From: JAIXWP01 sp046309775
GTDB lineage: Bacteria > Bacteroidota > Bacteroidia > Flavobacteriales_D > Sanyastnellaceae
DNA: 64,000 nucleotides
NCBI GenBank assembly: GCA_046309775.1
Contig: JBKCOM010000162.1
Coordinates: 1-64,000 of the forward strand
Direction of reading: 5' to 3'
The stretch's first letter is position 1. Each line of letters starts with the position of its first letter. The translations under genes were made by a program, and so were the position numbers. Positions 25,772-34,600 of this stretch are shown here, piece by piece. The notes under the pieces are model-generated. The model made no database searches. It was given only the letters and a program-made list of their open reading frames with translations, and was not told where the DNA came from.

Positions 25772-27061
25772 ATGTACCTAAACAAAGCGGATATCCTTTT
25801 GGGGCTCCAATGGGGCGACGAAGGAAAAGGAAAAATTGTTGATGTCATTACTCCTTCTTACGACATCGTAGCTAGATTTCAAGGTGGCCCAAACGCTGGT
25901 CACACTCTCGAATTCAATGGCATTAAGCACGTTTTGCACACAATACCGTCTGGTATTTTTCATGACCATGTAAAAAACGTTATTGGCAATGGAGTTGTTA
26001 TAGATCCCATTGTTTTTGCAAAAGAAATAAAGGCCCTCGCGGAAAGAGGTGTTGACGTAAAGTCTCGCTTGATGCTTTCCCGCAAAGCCCATCTTATTTT
26101 GCCTACCCACCGCATGCTTGATGCAGCAAGTGAGGCTGAAAAAGGAAAGGCAAAAATCGGCAGTACCTTGAAAGGAATAGGACCAACATACATGGACAAA
26201 ACAGGCCGTAATGGCCTCAGAGTTGGAGACATCCTAGAACCAGAATTCAAAGAAAGGTACAATGCATTGGTTGAAAAGCATAAAAAGATGCTCGCCAACT
26301 ATAACTACCAGTACGACATTACAGAGTTGGAAAACGAATGGATGTCAGGTATCGAAGTTTTACGATCATTGACCATCATTGATAGTGAACACTACCTCAA
26401 TCAGGCGCTGCTTGATGGAAAGAAAATATTAGCCGAAGGTGCTCAAGGCTCACTCTTGGACATTGATTTTGGTAGCTATCCCTTTGTCACCTCTTCCAAT
26501 ACCGTAGCCGCAGGAGCTTGCACAGGTCTAGGACTAGCGCCCTCGCGCATCGGTGAAGTGCTCGGCATTTTCAAAGCTTATTGCACACGTGTAGGTAGCG
26601 GTCCTTTCCCGACCGAATTAGAAGACGAAACAGGCGAGCAAATGCGACAAATAGGAAAGGAATTTGGAAGTACCACTGGCCGCCCTCGCCGCTGTGGTTG
26701 GCTCGATATTCCCGCACTTAAATATGCCTGCATGATCAATGGTGTAACGGAGCTCATTATGATGAAAACTGACGTCCTAAGCGGCTTTGAAACGCTCAAA
26801 ATCTGCACTCATTACAATTTGAACGGAGAAAAAATAGATTATCTCCCATATGATATCGACCCGTCCAAAGTGCAACCTATCTACAAAGAAGTAAAAGGCT
26901 GGAATTCTGACCTTACTGGCATGCGCTCACTCGACGAACTGCCCAAAGAGTTGATAGAGTACATTGAATTCGTAGAAATGACCTTGGGAATTCCCGTTAC
27001 GTATGTTTCCGTAGGACCCGATCGCACACAAACAATCATCCGCGGAAAAGTTTCGGCATGA
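25772..27061 (+). CDS. purA: adenylosuccinate synthase
   Basis: 429 residues. It joins IMP and aspartate with GTP to form adenylosuccinate in AMP synthesis. Signature motifs: LGLQWGDEGKGKIVDV at the N-terminus (P-loop-like), FQGGPNAGHTLEF, the IMP-binding GSTLKGIGPTYMDKTGRNGL, and the C-terminal TTGRPRRCGWLDIP and VGPDRTQTI. Full length for the family. It is third in spoT-fur-purA. The palindrome at 27111-27134 follows its stop and may serve as its terminator. Confidence 0.97.
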   Translation: MYLNKADILLGLQWGDEGKGKIVDVITPSYDIVARFQGGPNAGHTLEFNGIKHVLHTIPSGIFHDHVKNVIGNGVVIDPIVFAKEIKALAERGVDVKSRLMLSRKAHLILPTHRMLDAASEAEKGKAKIGSTLKGIGPTYMDKTGRNGLRVGDILEPEFKERYNALVEKHKKMLANYNYQYDITELENEWMSGIEVLRSLTIIDSEHYLNQALLDGKKILAEGAQGSLLDIDFGSYPFVTSSNTVAAGACTGLGLAPSRIGEVLGIFKAYCTRVGSGPFPTELEDETGEQMRQIGKEFGSTTGRPRRCGWLDIPALKYACMINGVTELIMMKTDVLSGFETLKICTHYNLNGEKIDYLPYDIDPSKVQPIYKEVKGWNSDLTGMRSLDELPKELIEYIEFVEMTLGIPVTYVSVGPDRTQTIIRGKVSA

Positions 27062-27110
27062 TTTAGGTAAGAGGATAAATATGATATCATTATTGAAAAT
27101 AGAAATAAAA

Positions 27111-27141
27111 AACCGAATGAACGTTCATTCGGTTTTTTTAT
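27111..27141. repeat. perfect 24-bp palindrome plus T-tract at the purA/ostA junction
   Basis: The arm AACCGAATGAAC is followed directly by its reverse complement GTTCATTCGGTT (27111-27134) and then by seven T. As RNA it can form a 9-bp stem with a 6-nt loop, preceded by A and followed by U, so it looks like a purA terminator. Yet the probable start codon of the next gene (ATG at 27117) lies inside it. Closely related palindromes occur at 51056-51079 and 53269-53288, so it may instead be an operator or a dispersed element. Confidence 0.7.
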
Positions 27142-28661
27142 CATTTCTCTTTTCATTAATATTTATAAGCAATTCCACCGCTCAACAAAACTCAAATAAG
27201 AAAATTGTCAAGCTTCTCGGCGCAGATGAAACCGTATTTGACAAAAGCTATTTGGATGCACAAAGGGTGCGTGGCAATGTGAGATTTGTATATGAAGGTA
27301 CTTTCTTCTACTGTGATAGTGCTCATATTTTTAAAAATGACGACTTTGACGCATTTGGCAAAATTGTAATCACTAAGCCAGGATCCTTTCAACTTACAGG
27401 GGGCTTTTTACACGTAGATCAAAAGAAAAAAACAGCAGATATAACCTCCAACGTAGTGCTTCGCGACAATCAGATGACGCTTACCACCCAACAAATGACC
27501 TACTTTATTGATAAAGAAATAGCCAATTATTACGGAGGTGGAAAGATCGTTTCAACTGCGAATAAAAATGTGCTCACAAGTCAAACCGGAGCTTATAACA
27601 CCAATACAGAAACTTTTTTCTTTAAGAAAAATGTGGTGCTTAAAAATCCAGATTATACCGTCTATTCGGACACGCTCAAATATGTAGATCCCACAGAAAT
27701 CTCTTACTTCTTTGGCCCCACTCGTATTGTAGGTGACGACACAGAGATTTATTGTGAAAACGGCTGGTACGACAGTAAAAAAGATATTAGTCAATTTAAT
27801 AAACACGCTTGGGTAAGGTCAGAAAAAACAATACTCAAAGGCGATTCTATTTATTACAACGGAGAAAAAAATTACGGTGAAGTATTTAGAAATGTTTCCA
27901 TCCGTGACACTACCACTAGTGTAGTCATCACAGGTGAATATGGAATTCATCGAGAAAAAACTAAAGAAAGCCTCGTCACAGAACGCGCGCTACTGACGCA
28001 GATTTTCGATGATGGAGACACCTTGTATATGAATGCCGATACTCTCAAATCGCTGCCAGACTCTGCTGGAAAAGATGTACTCTATGCATTTAGATCCGTG
28101 AAGATTTTTAAGTCTGATGTTCAAGCGCTTTGCGACTCGCTGGTGTACGAAATGTCTGATAGCGCGCTGCATTTTTTCAAATCACCCGTGCTGTGGTCAT
28201 CTGCCAATCAAATCACTGGCGACACCATTCATATCACGAATAAAAACAATAAGATCGACAAGCTATTCGTACGATCAAACTCCTTCATTGCATCCGTTGC
28301 CGATCCTAGCAAGTTCAACCAAATTAAGGGAAGAAATATGGATGCAAGTTTTTTGGAAAATGAACTCTCGGAAGTTCATGTCCAAGGCAATGGTCAAATG
28401 GTCTATTTCCCTGAGGAAAAAAAAGACAGTTTAAGCAAGCCACAGATTATCGGCCTCAACAAAGGAATTTGTTCCAACATACACATCAAGGTCAAAGATC
28501 AGGAAGTGAAACGCATCCGATTGGAGAGAGATTCTGATAGCAAATTCTCTCCACTCAAAATGGCAGATCAAAATAATTTTCTTCTCGAAGGACTTCTTTG
28601 GCGTCAAGAGGAAAGGCCGCGCCGCAAAGAAGATGTCATTCCTGCTTTAAACGGTAAATAA
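27117..28661 (+). CDS. OstA/LptA-like organic solvent tolerance protein
   Basis: 514 residues from the ATG at 27117 (MNVHSVFLSFLFSLIFISN, signal peptide ending STAQ); an in-frame ATG at 27081 would add 12 residues with basic charge and is also possible. The mature protein is a run of short beta repeats of the OstA type: RVRGNVRFVYEGTFFYCDSA, KKTADITSNVVLRDNQ, MTYFIDKEIANYYGGGKI, and repeated FKKNVVLKNPDYTVYSDTL-like units. Such proteins bridge lipopolysaccharide across the periplasm. It carries the long form typical of Bacteroidota, where LptA-like repeats are extended. The last 15 bp overlap the convergent glyA. Confidence 0.85.
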   Translation: MNVHSVFLSFLFSLIFISNSTAQQNSNKKIVKLLGADETVFDKSYLDAQRVRGNVRFVYEGTFFYCDSAHIFKNDDFDAFGKIVITKPGSFQLTGGFLHVDQKKKTADITSNVVLRDNQMTLTTQQMTYFIDKEIANYYGGGKIVSTANKNVLTSQTGAYNTNTETFFFKKNVVLKNPDYTVYSDTLKYVDPTEISYFFGPTRIVGDDTEIYCENGWYDSKKDISQFNKHAWVRSEKTILKGDSIYYNGEKNYGEVFRNVSIRDTTTSVVITGEYGIHREKTKESLVTERALLTQIFDDGDTLYMNADTLKSLPDSAGKDVLYAFRSVKIFKSDVQALCDSLVYEMSDSALHFFKSPVLWSSANQITGDTIHITNKNNKIDKLFVRSNSFIASVADPSKFNQIKGRNMDASFLENELSEVHVQGNGQMVYFPEEKKDSLSKPQIIGLNKGICSNIHIKVKDQEVKRIRLERDSDSKFSPLKMADQNNFLLEGLLWRQEERPRRKEDVIPALNGK

Positions 28662-29918
28662 TTCAAAGCTCTCCATCAACTCATTCACTTCGGCTCGAAC
28701 TGAAGAAATTACTTTTTCGTCGCCTTTATTCATCAACACCTTATCTATAAGATGTGCAATCACTGGCATGTGTTCTTCTTTTAAACCACGTGTAGTGATA
28801 GCTGGAGTTCCGATTCTGATTCCGCTCGTTACAAATGGTGACTTATCATCGAATGGCACCATATTTTTATTCACTGTGATATCCGCCGCCACTAGCGCAT
28901 TTTCTGCGTCCTTACCTGTGATTCCCTTGCTGCGAAGATCCACGAGGAAGCAGTGATTGTCGGTACCACCACTCACGATTCCATAACCTTTCTCAATCAG
29001 GCTGCTTGCAAGAGCGGATGCATTTTTCATCACCTGACGTCCGTATTCTTTGAATGAAGGATGAAGTGCTTCACCGAATGCCACAGCTTTTGCTCCGATT
29101 ACATGCTCTAGCGGACCACCTTGCATTCCGGGGAATACCGCTGAATCCAACAATGAAGACATCATTCGCAATTCTCCTTTTGGTGTTTTCAACCCAAATG
29201 GATTTTCGAAATCATTTCCAATCATGATAATTCCACCTCTTGGTCCTCTCAGCGTCTTGTGAGTAGTAGAGGTTACGATGTGACAGTGTTGCATTGGATC
29301 GTTGAGCAAACCCGCGGCTATCAAACCTGCTGGGTGTGAAATATCGGCCATGAGCAGAGCTCCTATCTTATCTGCAATTGCTCTAAAGCGAGCATAGTCC
29401 CAGTCGCGGCTGTATGCACTAGCACCACAAATGAGAAGCTTTGGTTTTTCTTCTAAAGCAATGCGCTCTACCTCGTCCATATTGATGCGACCCGTTTCTT
29501 TGTCAACGCCATAAAAAACTGGACGGTATAATTTTCCGCTATAGTTTACAGGACTGCCATGAGTGAGGTGACCACCTTGAGCCAAATCCAAGCCCATAAT
29601 TTTATCTCCGGGCTGCAATACAGCAAGCATCACGGAGCTGTTCGCGTTTGCACCGCTATGAGGTTGCACATTTGCCCATGCCGCGCCAAACAATTCTTTC
29701 AACCGATCTATCGCAAGCTGTTCAACTTGATCTACAATTTGACAACCACCATAATAACGCTTACCAGGAAGCCCTTCCGCATACTTATTAGTCAAAACAG
29801 ATCCCATTGCTTCCATCACTTGGTTGCTTACAAAATTTTCTGAAGCAATCAATTCTATGCCGTGCAGTTGTCGCTGATGTTCTTTTTGAATAAGATCGAA
29901 GATGATTTGGTCGCGCAT
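28647..29918 (-). CDS. glyA: serine hydroxymethyltransferase
   Basis: 423 residues from the ATG at 29918 (MRDQIIFDLIQKEHQRQ). It interconverts serine and glycine with tetrahydrofolate and supplies one-carbon units. Diagnostic segments: IELIASENFVS, GKRYYGGCQIVD, NVQPHSGANANSSVM, LAQGGHLTHG, the active-site lysine motif VTSTTHKTLRGPRGG, and SGIRIGTPAITTRG. All catalytic positions look intact. A good promoter lies just upstream. The 3' end overlaps the convergent ostA-like gene by 15 bp. Confidence 0.96.
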   Translation of the reverse strand: MRDQIIFDLIQKEHQRQLHGIELIASENFVSNQVMEAMGSVLTNKYAEGLPGKRYYGGCQIVDQVEQLAIDRLKELFGAAWANVQPHSGANANSSVMLAVLQPGDKIMGLDLAQGGHLTHGSPVNYSGKLYRPVFYGVDKETGRINMDEVERIALEEKPKLLICGASAYSRDWDYARFRAIADKIGALLMADISHPAGLIAAGLLNDPMQHCHIVTSTTHKTLRGPRGGIIMIGNDFENPFGLKTPKGELRMMSSLLDSAVFPGMQGGPLEHVIGAKAVAFGEALHPSFKEYGRQVMKNASALASSLIEKGYGIVSGGTDNHCFLVDLRSKGITGKDAENALVAADITVNKNMVPFDDKSPFVTSGIRIGTPAITTRGLKEEHMPVIAHLIDKVLMNKGDEKVISSVRAEVNELMESFELFTV

Positions 29919-29938
29919 TGTAATATAATTTGAGGCTG

Positions 29939-29967
29939 CAAAAGTACTTGACAATAAGCTTCAACAA
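29939..29967 (-). promoter_or_regulatory. glyA promoter
   Basis: On the minus strand TTG (29967-29965), an 18-nt spacer, and TACTTTTG (29946-29939) match the Bacteroidota -33/-7 pattern. The -7 box ends 20 nt before the glyA ATG. Confidence 0.65.
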
Positions 29968-30145
29968 GATTATAGAGCATCAATTTTACTAACCTCGCTT
30001 GAACAGACGATGGGGAACACTAACAACGTATGGTTGATTGCTCAAGAAATACAAAGGGCAATTTGGAAGTGCCTTAACGTATGTTTGCGCCAACGAGTGT
30101 CAGGGTATCAAAATGTTTGGGCACTGTTTTAGCAATCAATAGTGT

Positions 30146-31036
30146 ATGAGATTATTAATCCTCTTTTTTCTTCTTTGCGTCGCTTTACCTTGGCAGGCGC
30201 AGATTATCGATAATCGCAAAGGCAACGTCTTTGAGGATGAGAACTATTTCAATCAAGAGTTTCTGTGGCAAAACAAAATCAAGAGTATACACGGCAGTGT
30301 TTCCATCAAAAGACCTCAGCGTCCAATAGAACCAAGACCTGACATGTTTATCTACCGATTCAACGAGGTAGGATTGCTCACTCAATTGGATAAAGTAAGT
30401 TCAGTTCTCCACTTGGTAGATAGCATGACCATTGAATATAAAAGAAACGATCTGGGAGAAGTCGAGCTTCGCACAGAGAAGGGCAATCGCGGCTTTTTCA
30501 CCAAGAAATTTATTTATGATAAAGACGGTCGCGTGGAAAGACTTGACTTCGGCAAGAGTGAAAACATCGCGACGGATGCAAAAGAATTGCAAGCTGGTAG
30601 CAGCATTGCAATCAATTCTGAAAGTTTCAAATATCTGAGCCAATCGGACTCTGTATTGCGCAAGTCTTGCTATAATAATTATGGATTGCTCTATGCGCAT
30701 ATCATTACTACACGCAACGCACTTGGCTACATGATTTCCGAGAAAGAGGAGTTGGTGATGAGCAATCGAAGCCGAACCAAAAACTATTTTTACAACGACA
30801 AAGGATGGCTCGAAAAGATAGAGTGGTCAGAGGGCGGCAATGAAGTTACTGCCCGACATGTCTTCTTTTACGACCCTTTGGGCAACTTGCTGAAGTTTGA
30901 AAAGTATAAAGGAACTACATTGGAACAAGAGATCGAGGTACTCTACACCGAAAAAATGCTGATTGAGGCTATTTTAGACCAAGATCTCTACACCAAGGCC
31001 ATCACAATAACTAAGTTCACCTACGAGTTCTACTGA
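30146..31036 (+). CDS. small secreted protein with YD/RHS-like repeats
   Basis: 296 residues with a signal peptide (MRLLILFFLLCVALPWQAQ). About five imperfect repeats of the YD type follow: YRFNEVGLLTQLDKV, YDKDGRVERLDFG, CYNNYGLLYAHI, YNDKGWLEKIEWSE, YDPLGNLLKFEKYKG. Repeat spacing is loose (roughly 40-60 residues). The protein lacks any toxin domain or the RHS core; such short secreted YD proteins occur in Bacteroidota and their function is unknown. A TATGTTTG element at 30080-30087 could drive it, though without a well-spaced -33 box. A second small secreted gene follows 17 bp later. Confidence 0.7.
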   Translation: MRLLILFFLLCVALPWQAQIIDNRKGNVFEDENYFNQEFLWQNKIKSIHGSVSIKRPQRPIEPRPDMFIYRFNEVGLLTQLDKVSSVLHLVDSMTIEYKRNDLGEVELRTEKGNRGFFTKKFIYDKDGRVERLDFGKSENIATDAKELQAGSSIAINSESFKYLSQSDSVLRKSCYNNYGLLYAHIITTRNALGYMISEKEELVMSNRSRTKNYFYNDKGWLEKIEWSEGGNEVTARHVFFYDPLGNLLKFEKYKGTTLEQEIEVLYTEKMLIEAILDQDLYTKAITITKFTYEFY

Positions 31037-31053
31037 TTCAATTAGTGACAAAA

Positions 31054-31353
31054 ATGAAAAAAACTGCGATTTTCTTATTATTTATCATGTCGGTATTGAC
31101 TACTGATGTGATGGCGCAAAAGCGACCTCCAAAAGAAAAGGATAAGCAAACCCGTGAAAACGCCGTAGATATCAAAGAAGAGCAAAGAAGACAAAAAGAA
31201 TCGCAATACTTGGAACACCGAGAAAAGATTGAAGATTTACAAACGAAGGAAACCAAGAAAAGGATGAAAAAAAATCTCAAAAAAGCGCAAAAGCACTCGC
31301 AGGGTAAGTCAGTACCCTGGCATAAGAGGCTTTTTCGGAAAAGAAAATTCTGA
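31054..31353 (+). CDS. short secreted, highly charged protein
   Basis: 99 residues from the ATG at 31054; a GTG three codons upstream is possible. Signal peptide MKKTAIFLLFIMSVLTTDVMAQ, then a mature part of about 77 residues, nearly half Lys, Arg, Glu or Gln (KEEQRRQKESQYLEHREKIE), likely one long helix or disordered, ending in a basic cluster (HKRLFRKRKF). I do not recognise it. Its basic tail could bind nucleic acid, LPS or another acidic surface. It is followed by a terminator. Confidence 0.6.
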   Translation: MKKTAIFLLFIMSVLTTDVMAQKRPPKEKDKQTRENAVDIKEEQRRQKESQYLEHREKIEDLQTKETKKRMKKNLKKAQKHSQGKSVPWHKRLFRKRKF

Positions 31354-31375
31354 TTACCAGCATTATAAAACAACG

Positions 31376-31405
31376 AGCCCACTTCAGTGATGAGTGGGCT
31401 TTTTT
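31376..31405 (+). terminator. rho-independent terminator
   Basis: Stem AGCCCACT / AGTGGGCT (31376-31383 and 31393-31400) with a 9-nt loop, then TTTTT. It closes the 30146-31353 operon. Confidence 0.8.
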
Positions 31406-31687
31406 GTGTTTAAACGGCCGCAGACTTGTATAGATTTACAAGAATATTCAAATCTGAATTCGATACGTTTGTTGCTAGGTGACGTATTTTTGAAGAGAAT
31501 TTTAACGAATTGTAACCCTTTACAACGAACCAAAAGAACAAAAAAGATAAGAAACGCGACCATAAGATATTCGATATCAACTGATTTAAAACGATTTGGT
31601 TAATATCCGTTAAAACACAGAAGATTTCATATTTTAGCCGCCGTTTCATAAAAACCGCAGCAAAAGAATTACCTTAACCTGTCTGTT
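31406..31687 (+). other. long AT-rich upstream region of the TonB receptor gene
   Basis: With the terminator, 334 bp separate the two genes. No ORF of note is present. A TATTTTTG (about 31486-31493) fits the Bacteroidota -7 consensus but its -33 spacing is poor. A short inverted repeat CTTGTA/TACAAG lies near 31425-31442. A transcript from that box would have a leader of about 190 nt, long for this genome. Confidence 0.4.
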
Positions 31688-34600
31688 ATGCAGAGAAAAG
31701 TTTACTTGTTATTAGCACTCATGTTATCCGCAGTTACTGGAGCCTTGGCTCAGTCTTCTGGCGGTACACTACGAGGTAAAGTCACGGACAAAGACACCAA
31801 AGAGCCCGTGCCTTTCGCAAACGTTGTTGTATTCCTCAACGGTAACTTGATTACTGGAGGTACGACCGATTTTGACGGTAAATACACCATCAAACCAATT
31901 GATCCTGGTACTTATGAAGTGCAGTTTTCAATGGTTGGTTATACGTCACAAACGATCAAAGGTGTTCCAATTTCCAATGGTAAAATTCAAGAAGCAAATG
32001 CGGAGCTCAGCTCCGGATCAGAGCTTCAGACCATCGAAATCGTGGACTACAAAGTGCCATTGATTGATAAAGATGGTGGTGCATCAGGTGGTACAGTAAC
32101 ACGTGAAGAAATTGCAAAAATGCCTAGCCGTGATATCGGTGGTCTTGCTACCACTGTAGCGGGTGTTAACTCGGCTGGTACTGGTGGTGGTATCTCCATC
32201 CGCGGTGCAAGAACGGGTTCTACTTGGGTATATATCGACGGTATCAAAGTTCGCGGTAGCACTGCACTTCCGAAGTCTTCTATTGAAGAGGTATCCGTAA
32301 TTACGGGTGGTATTCCAGCTAGTATCGGTGACGCTACCGGTGGTGTCATCAACGTAGCTTTGAGAAGTGCTTCATCTAAATATACAGGAGGTCTAGAAGT
32401 AATCACCTCTGGCTTCAAGAGCGGTGATGGCGTAGTAGGCTTTGACAATTTCGGATACAACCTTATTGAAGGTTCGTTGTCTGGTCCGATTCTTTTCAAG
32501 AAGGATCAAGACGGTAAAAAAATCAGACCAATCCTCGGATTCTTCGTTTCAGGTAACTACACCGACGTAGTTGACCCGAACCCAGCATTTGGTGGTAACT
32601 TCAAGATTAAGGATGATGTACGTCAAGCCCTTATCGATGATCCTATTCGCCTTAATCCTCAAGGAAACGGTATCCTTTATAATGCCGACTTCTTGACTTC
32701 TGACGATTTCGAAAAAGTAAACACCAACCTCAATGCGCGCGACAGATCCGCAAACTTGGTAGCGAAGTTTGACTTCAACCTTTCTGAAAACATCACTTTC
32801 ACTCTTGGTGGTACTGGTGCCTTCAGAAGAGCAAATCAATTTAGCTATTCCAATATGCTGATGAACTGGGACAACAACCAGCAAGCAACAGACCTAGACT
32901 GGAGAGCGTATGCACGTTTCAGTCAGCGTTTCAAGAATGCAGAAGGAAAAGAGTCGTCAGCCAACAACTTAAAGAATGTATTCTATACCTTCATGGTTGA
33001 CTATAGCCGCAACTATAGATTGCGCCAAGACGACACTCACAGAGATGATGTATTCAAATACGGACACATCGGATACTTCGACCAGATCAGTGGTAATTCA
33101 TACAGCTTCAACGGAAACTACTTCCGTCAGACAGGTGTGCAGGACTTGAACATCTTCTTTACACCATCTGATTTCAACCCAGAAACGGCTACCCTAACAA
33201 GTCAGTTCTTTAGCTTGCCTGTTAGCCAAGACATCTTGGATGTGATTACAGACAATAACGGAAATATCATTCGTGACCCAAATCAAATCTTCATCAATCA
33301 GCCATTGTCATTTAACCCATATGCCAACATTGAAAACATTCTTGCTGGTAATGGTTTGATCAATGGTTTTGGTCCTGATGCAACTTATAACCTTTGGTCA
33401 TACATCGGAACACAAAACAACAACTACAGCGAAAGCTTGTCAACTCAGTTCCGTGTAAGTGGTCGTGGTTCTGCTGACATTGGTAACCACGCTATTGAAG
33501 TTGGTTTCGAATTTGAGCGTCGCAGTGATGCTGGGTATTCTTTAGCTCCAGTGGGCTTGTGGCAAATTGGCCGTCTTTACACCAATAGCCATATCCTCGA
33601 GTTGGACAATGCTCCAGGCACAGACTATGACTCAACCAATGTCATCGTAGATGGATTCTCTTATACTTATTTCGACAGATTACGCGGTGATGGACAGTTT
33701 GAATTCGACTATCGCTTGAGAGAAGCACTCGGTTTGGATCCAAATGGAACCGACCTCATCAACCTTGACAATATCAATCCAGAAGATTTGGATTTGTCAA
33801 TGTTTGGTGCAGAAGATCTACTCAACCAAGGTAACAACCTCGTGAGCTATTTTGGTTACGACCACACTGGTAAGCGTGTGAGAGGTCGTCCAACCATTGA
33901 TGACTTCTTCCAAGATCAATATAGAGTTGGTGACAGAACATATTTCAGCAGATCTATTGGCGCCTTCGAACCTATCTATACCAGCGGTTACATCATGGAT
34001 AAGTTCGCATTTGATGACCTTATCTTCAACGTTGGTCTTCGTATTGACCGATTTGATGCTAACCAACCTGTATTGAAAGACCCTTACGTGGTAGGTGTTG
34101 GAACTACTGTTGGAGAGGCCGACTTCTCTCGCTTCAATGGTTATTCAGCTCCATCAAACATGGGTGATAACTATGTGGTATATGTGAACGACGTAAATAA
34201 CCCAACTGCTGTAACGGGGTTCCGTAACGGTGATACTTGGTATAATGCACAAGGACAAATTGTAACTGACCCTCTCACTACAGTTGGAAGCGGTGGTAAC
34301 TTGAACCCATTACTTCAAGGAGAGCCAGGCACACTTACTTCGTCAGCCTTCCGTGACTATGATCCAGCGGTGAATATTATGCCACGTATCGCATTCTCGT
34401 TCCCAATTTCTGATGAGGCATTGTTCTTCGCTCACTATGACATCTTAACTCAGCGTCCAACAGAAGCAAACAGATTCAATCCTATCGATTACTTCTACTT
34501 GGCTAACAGAAATGATTTGATCAATAACCCAAATCTTCGTCCTGAAAAAACAGTTGACTATGCGCTCGGTTTCCAACAGATTCTTTCAAGAAGCTCTTCA

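Noticed and set aside
32047..32499. 150-codon open frame antisense to the TonB plug domain
   Set aside because: It mirrors a conserved plug sequence in the other strand, has no signal or domain, and fits codon-bias shadow.
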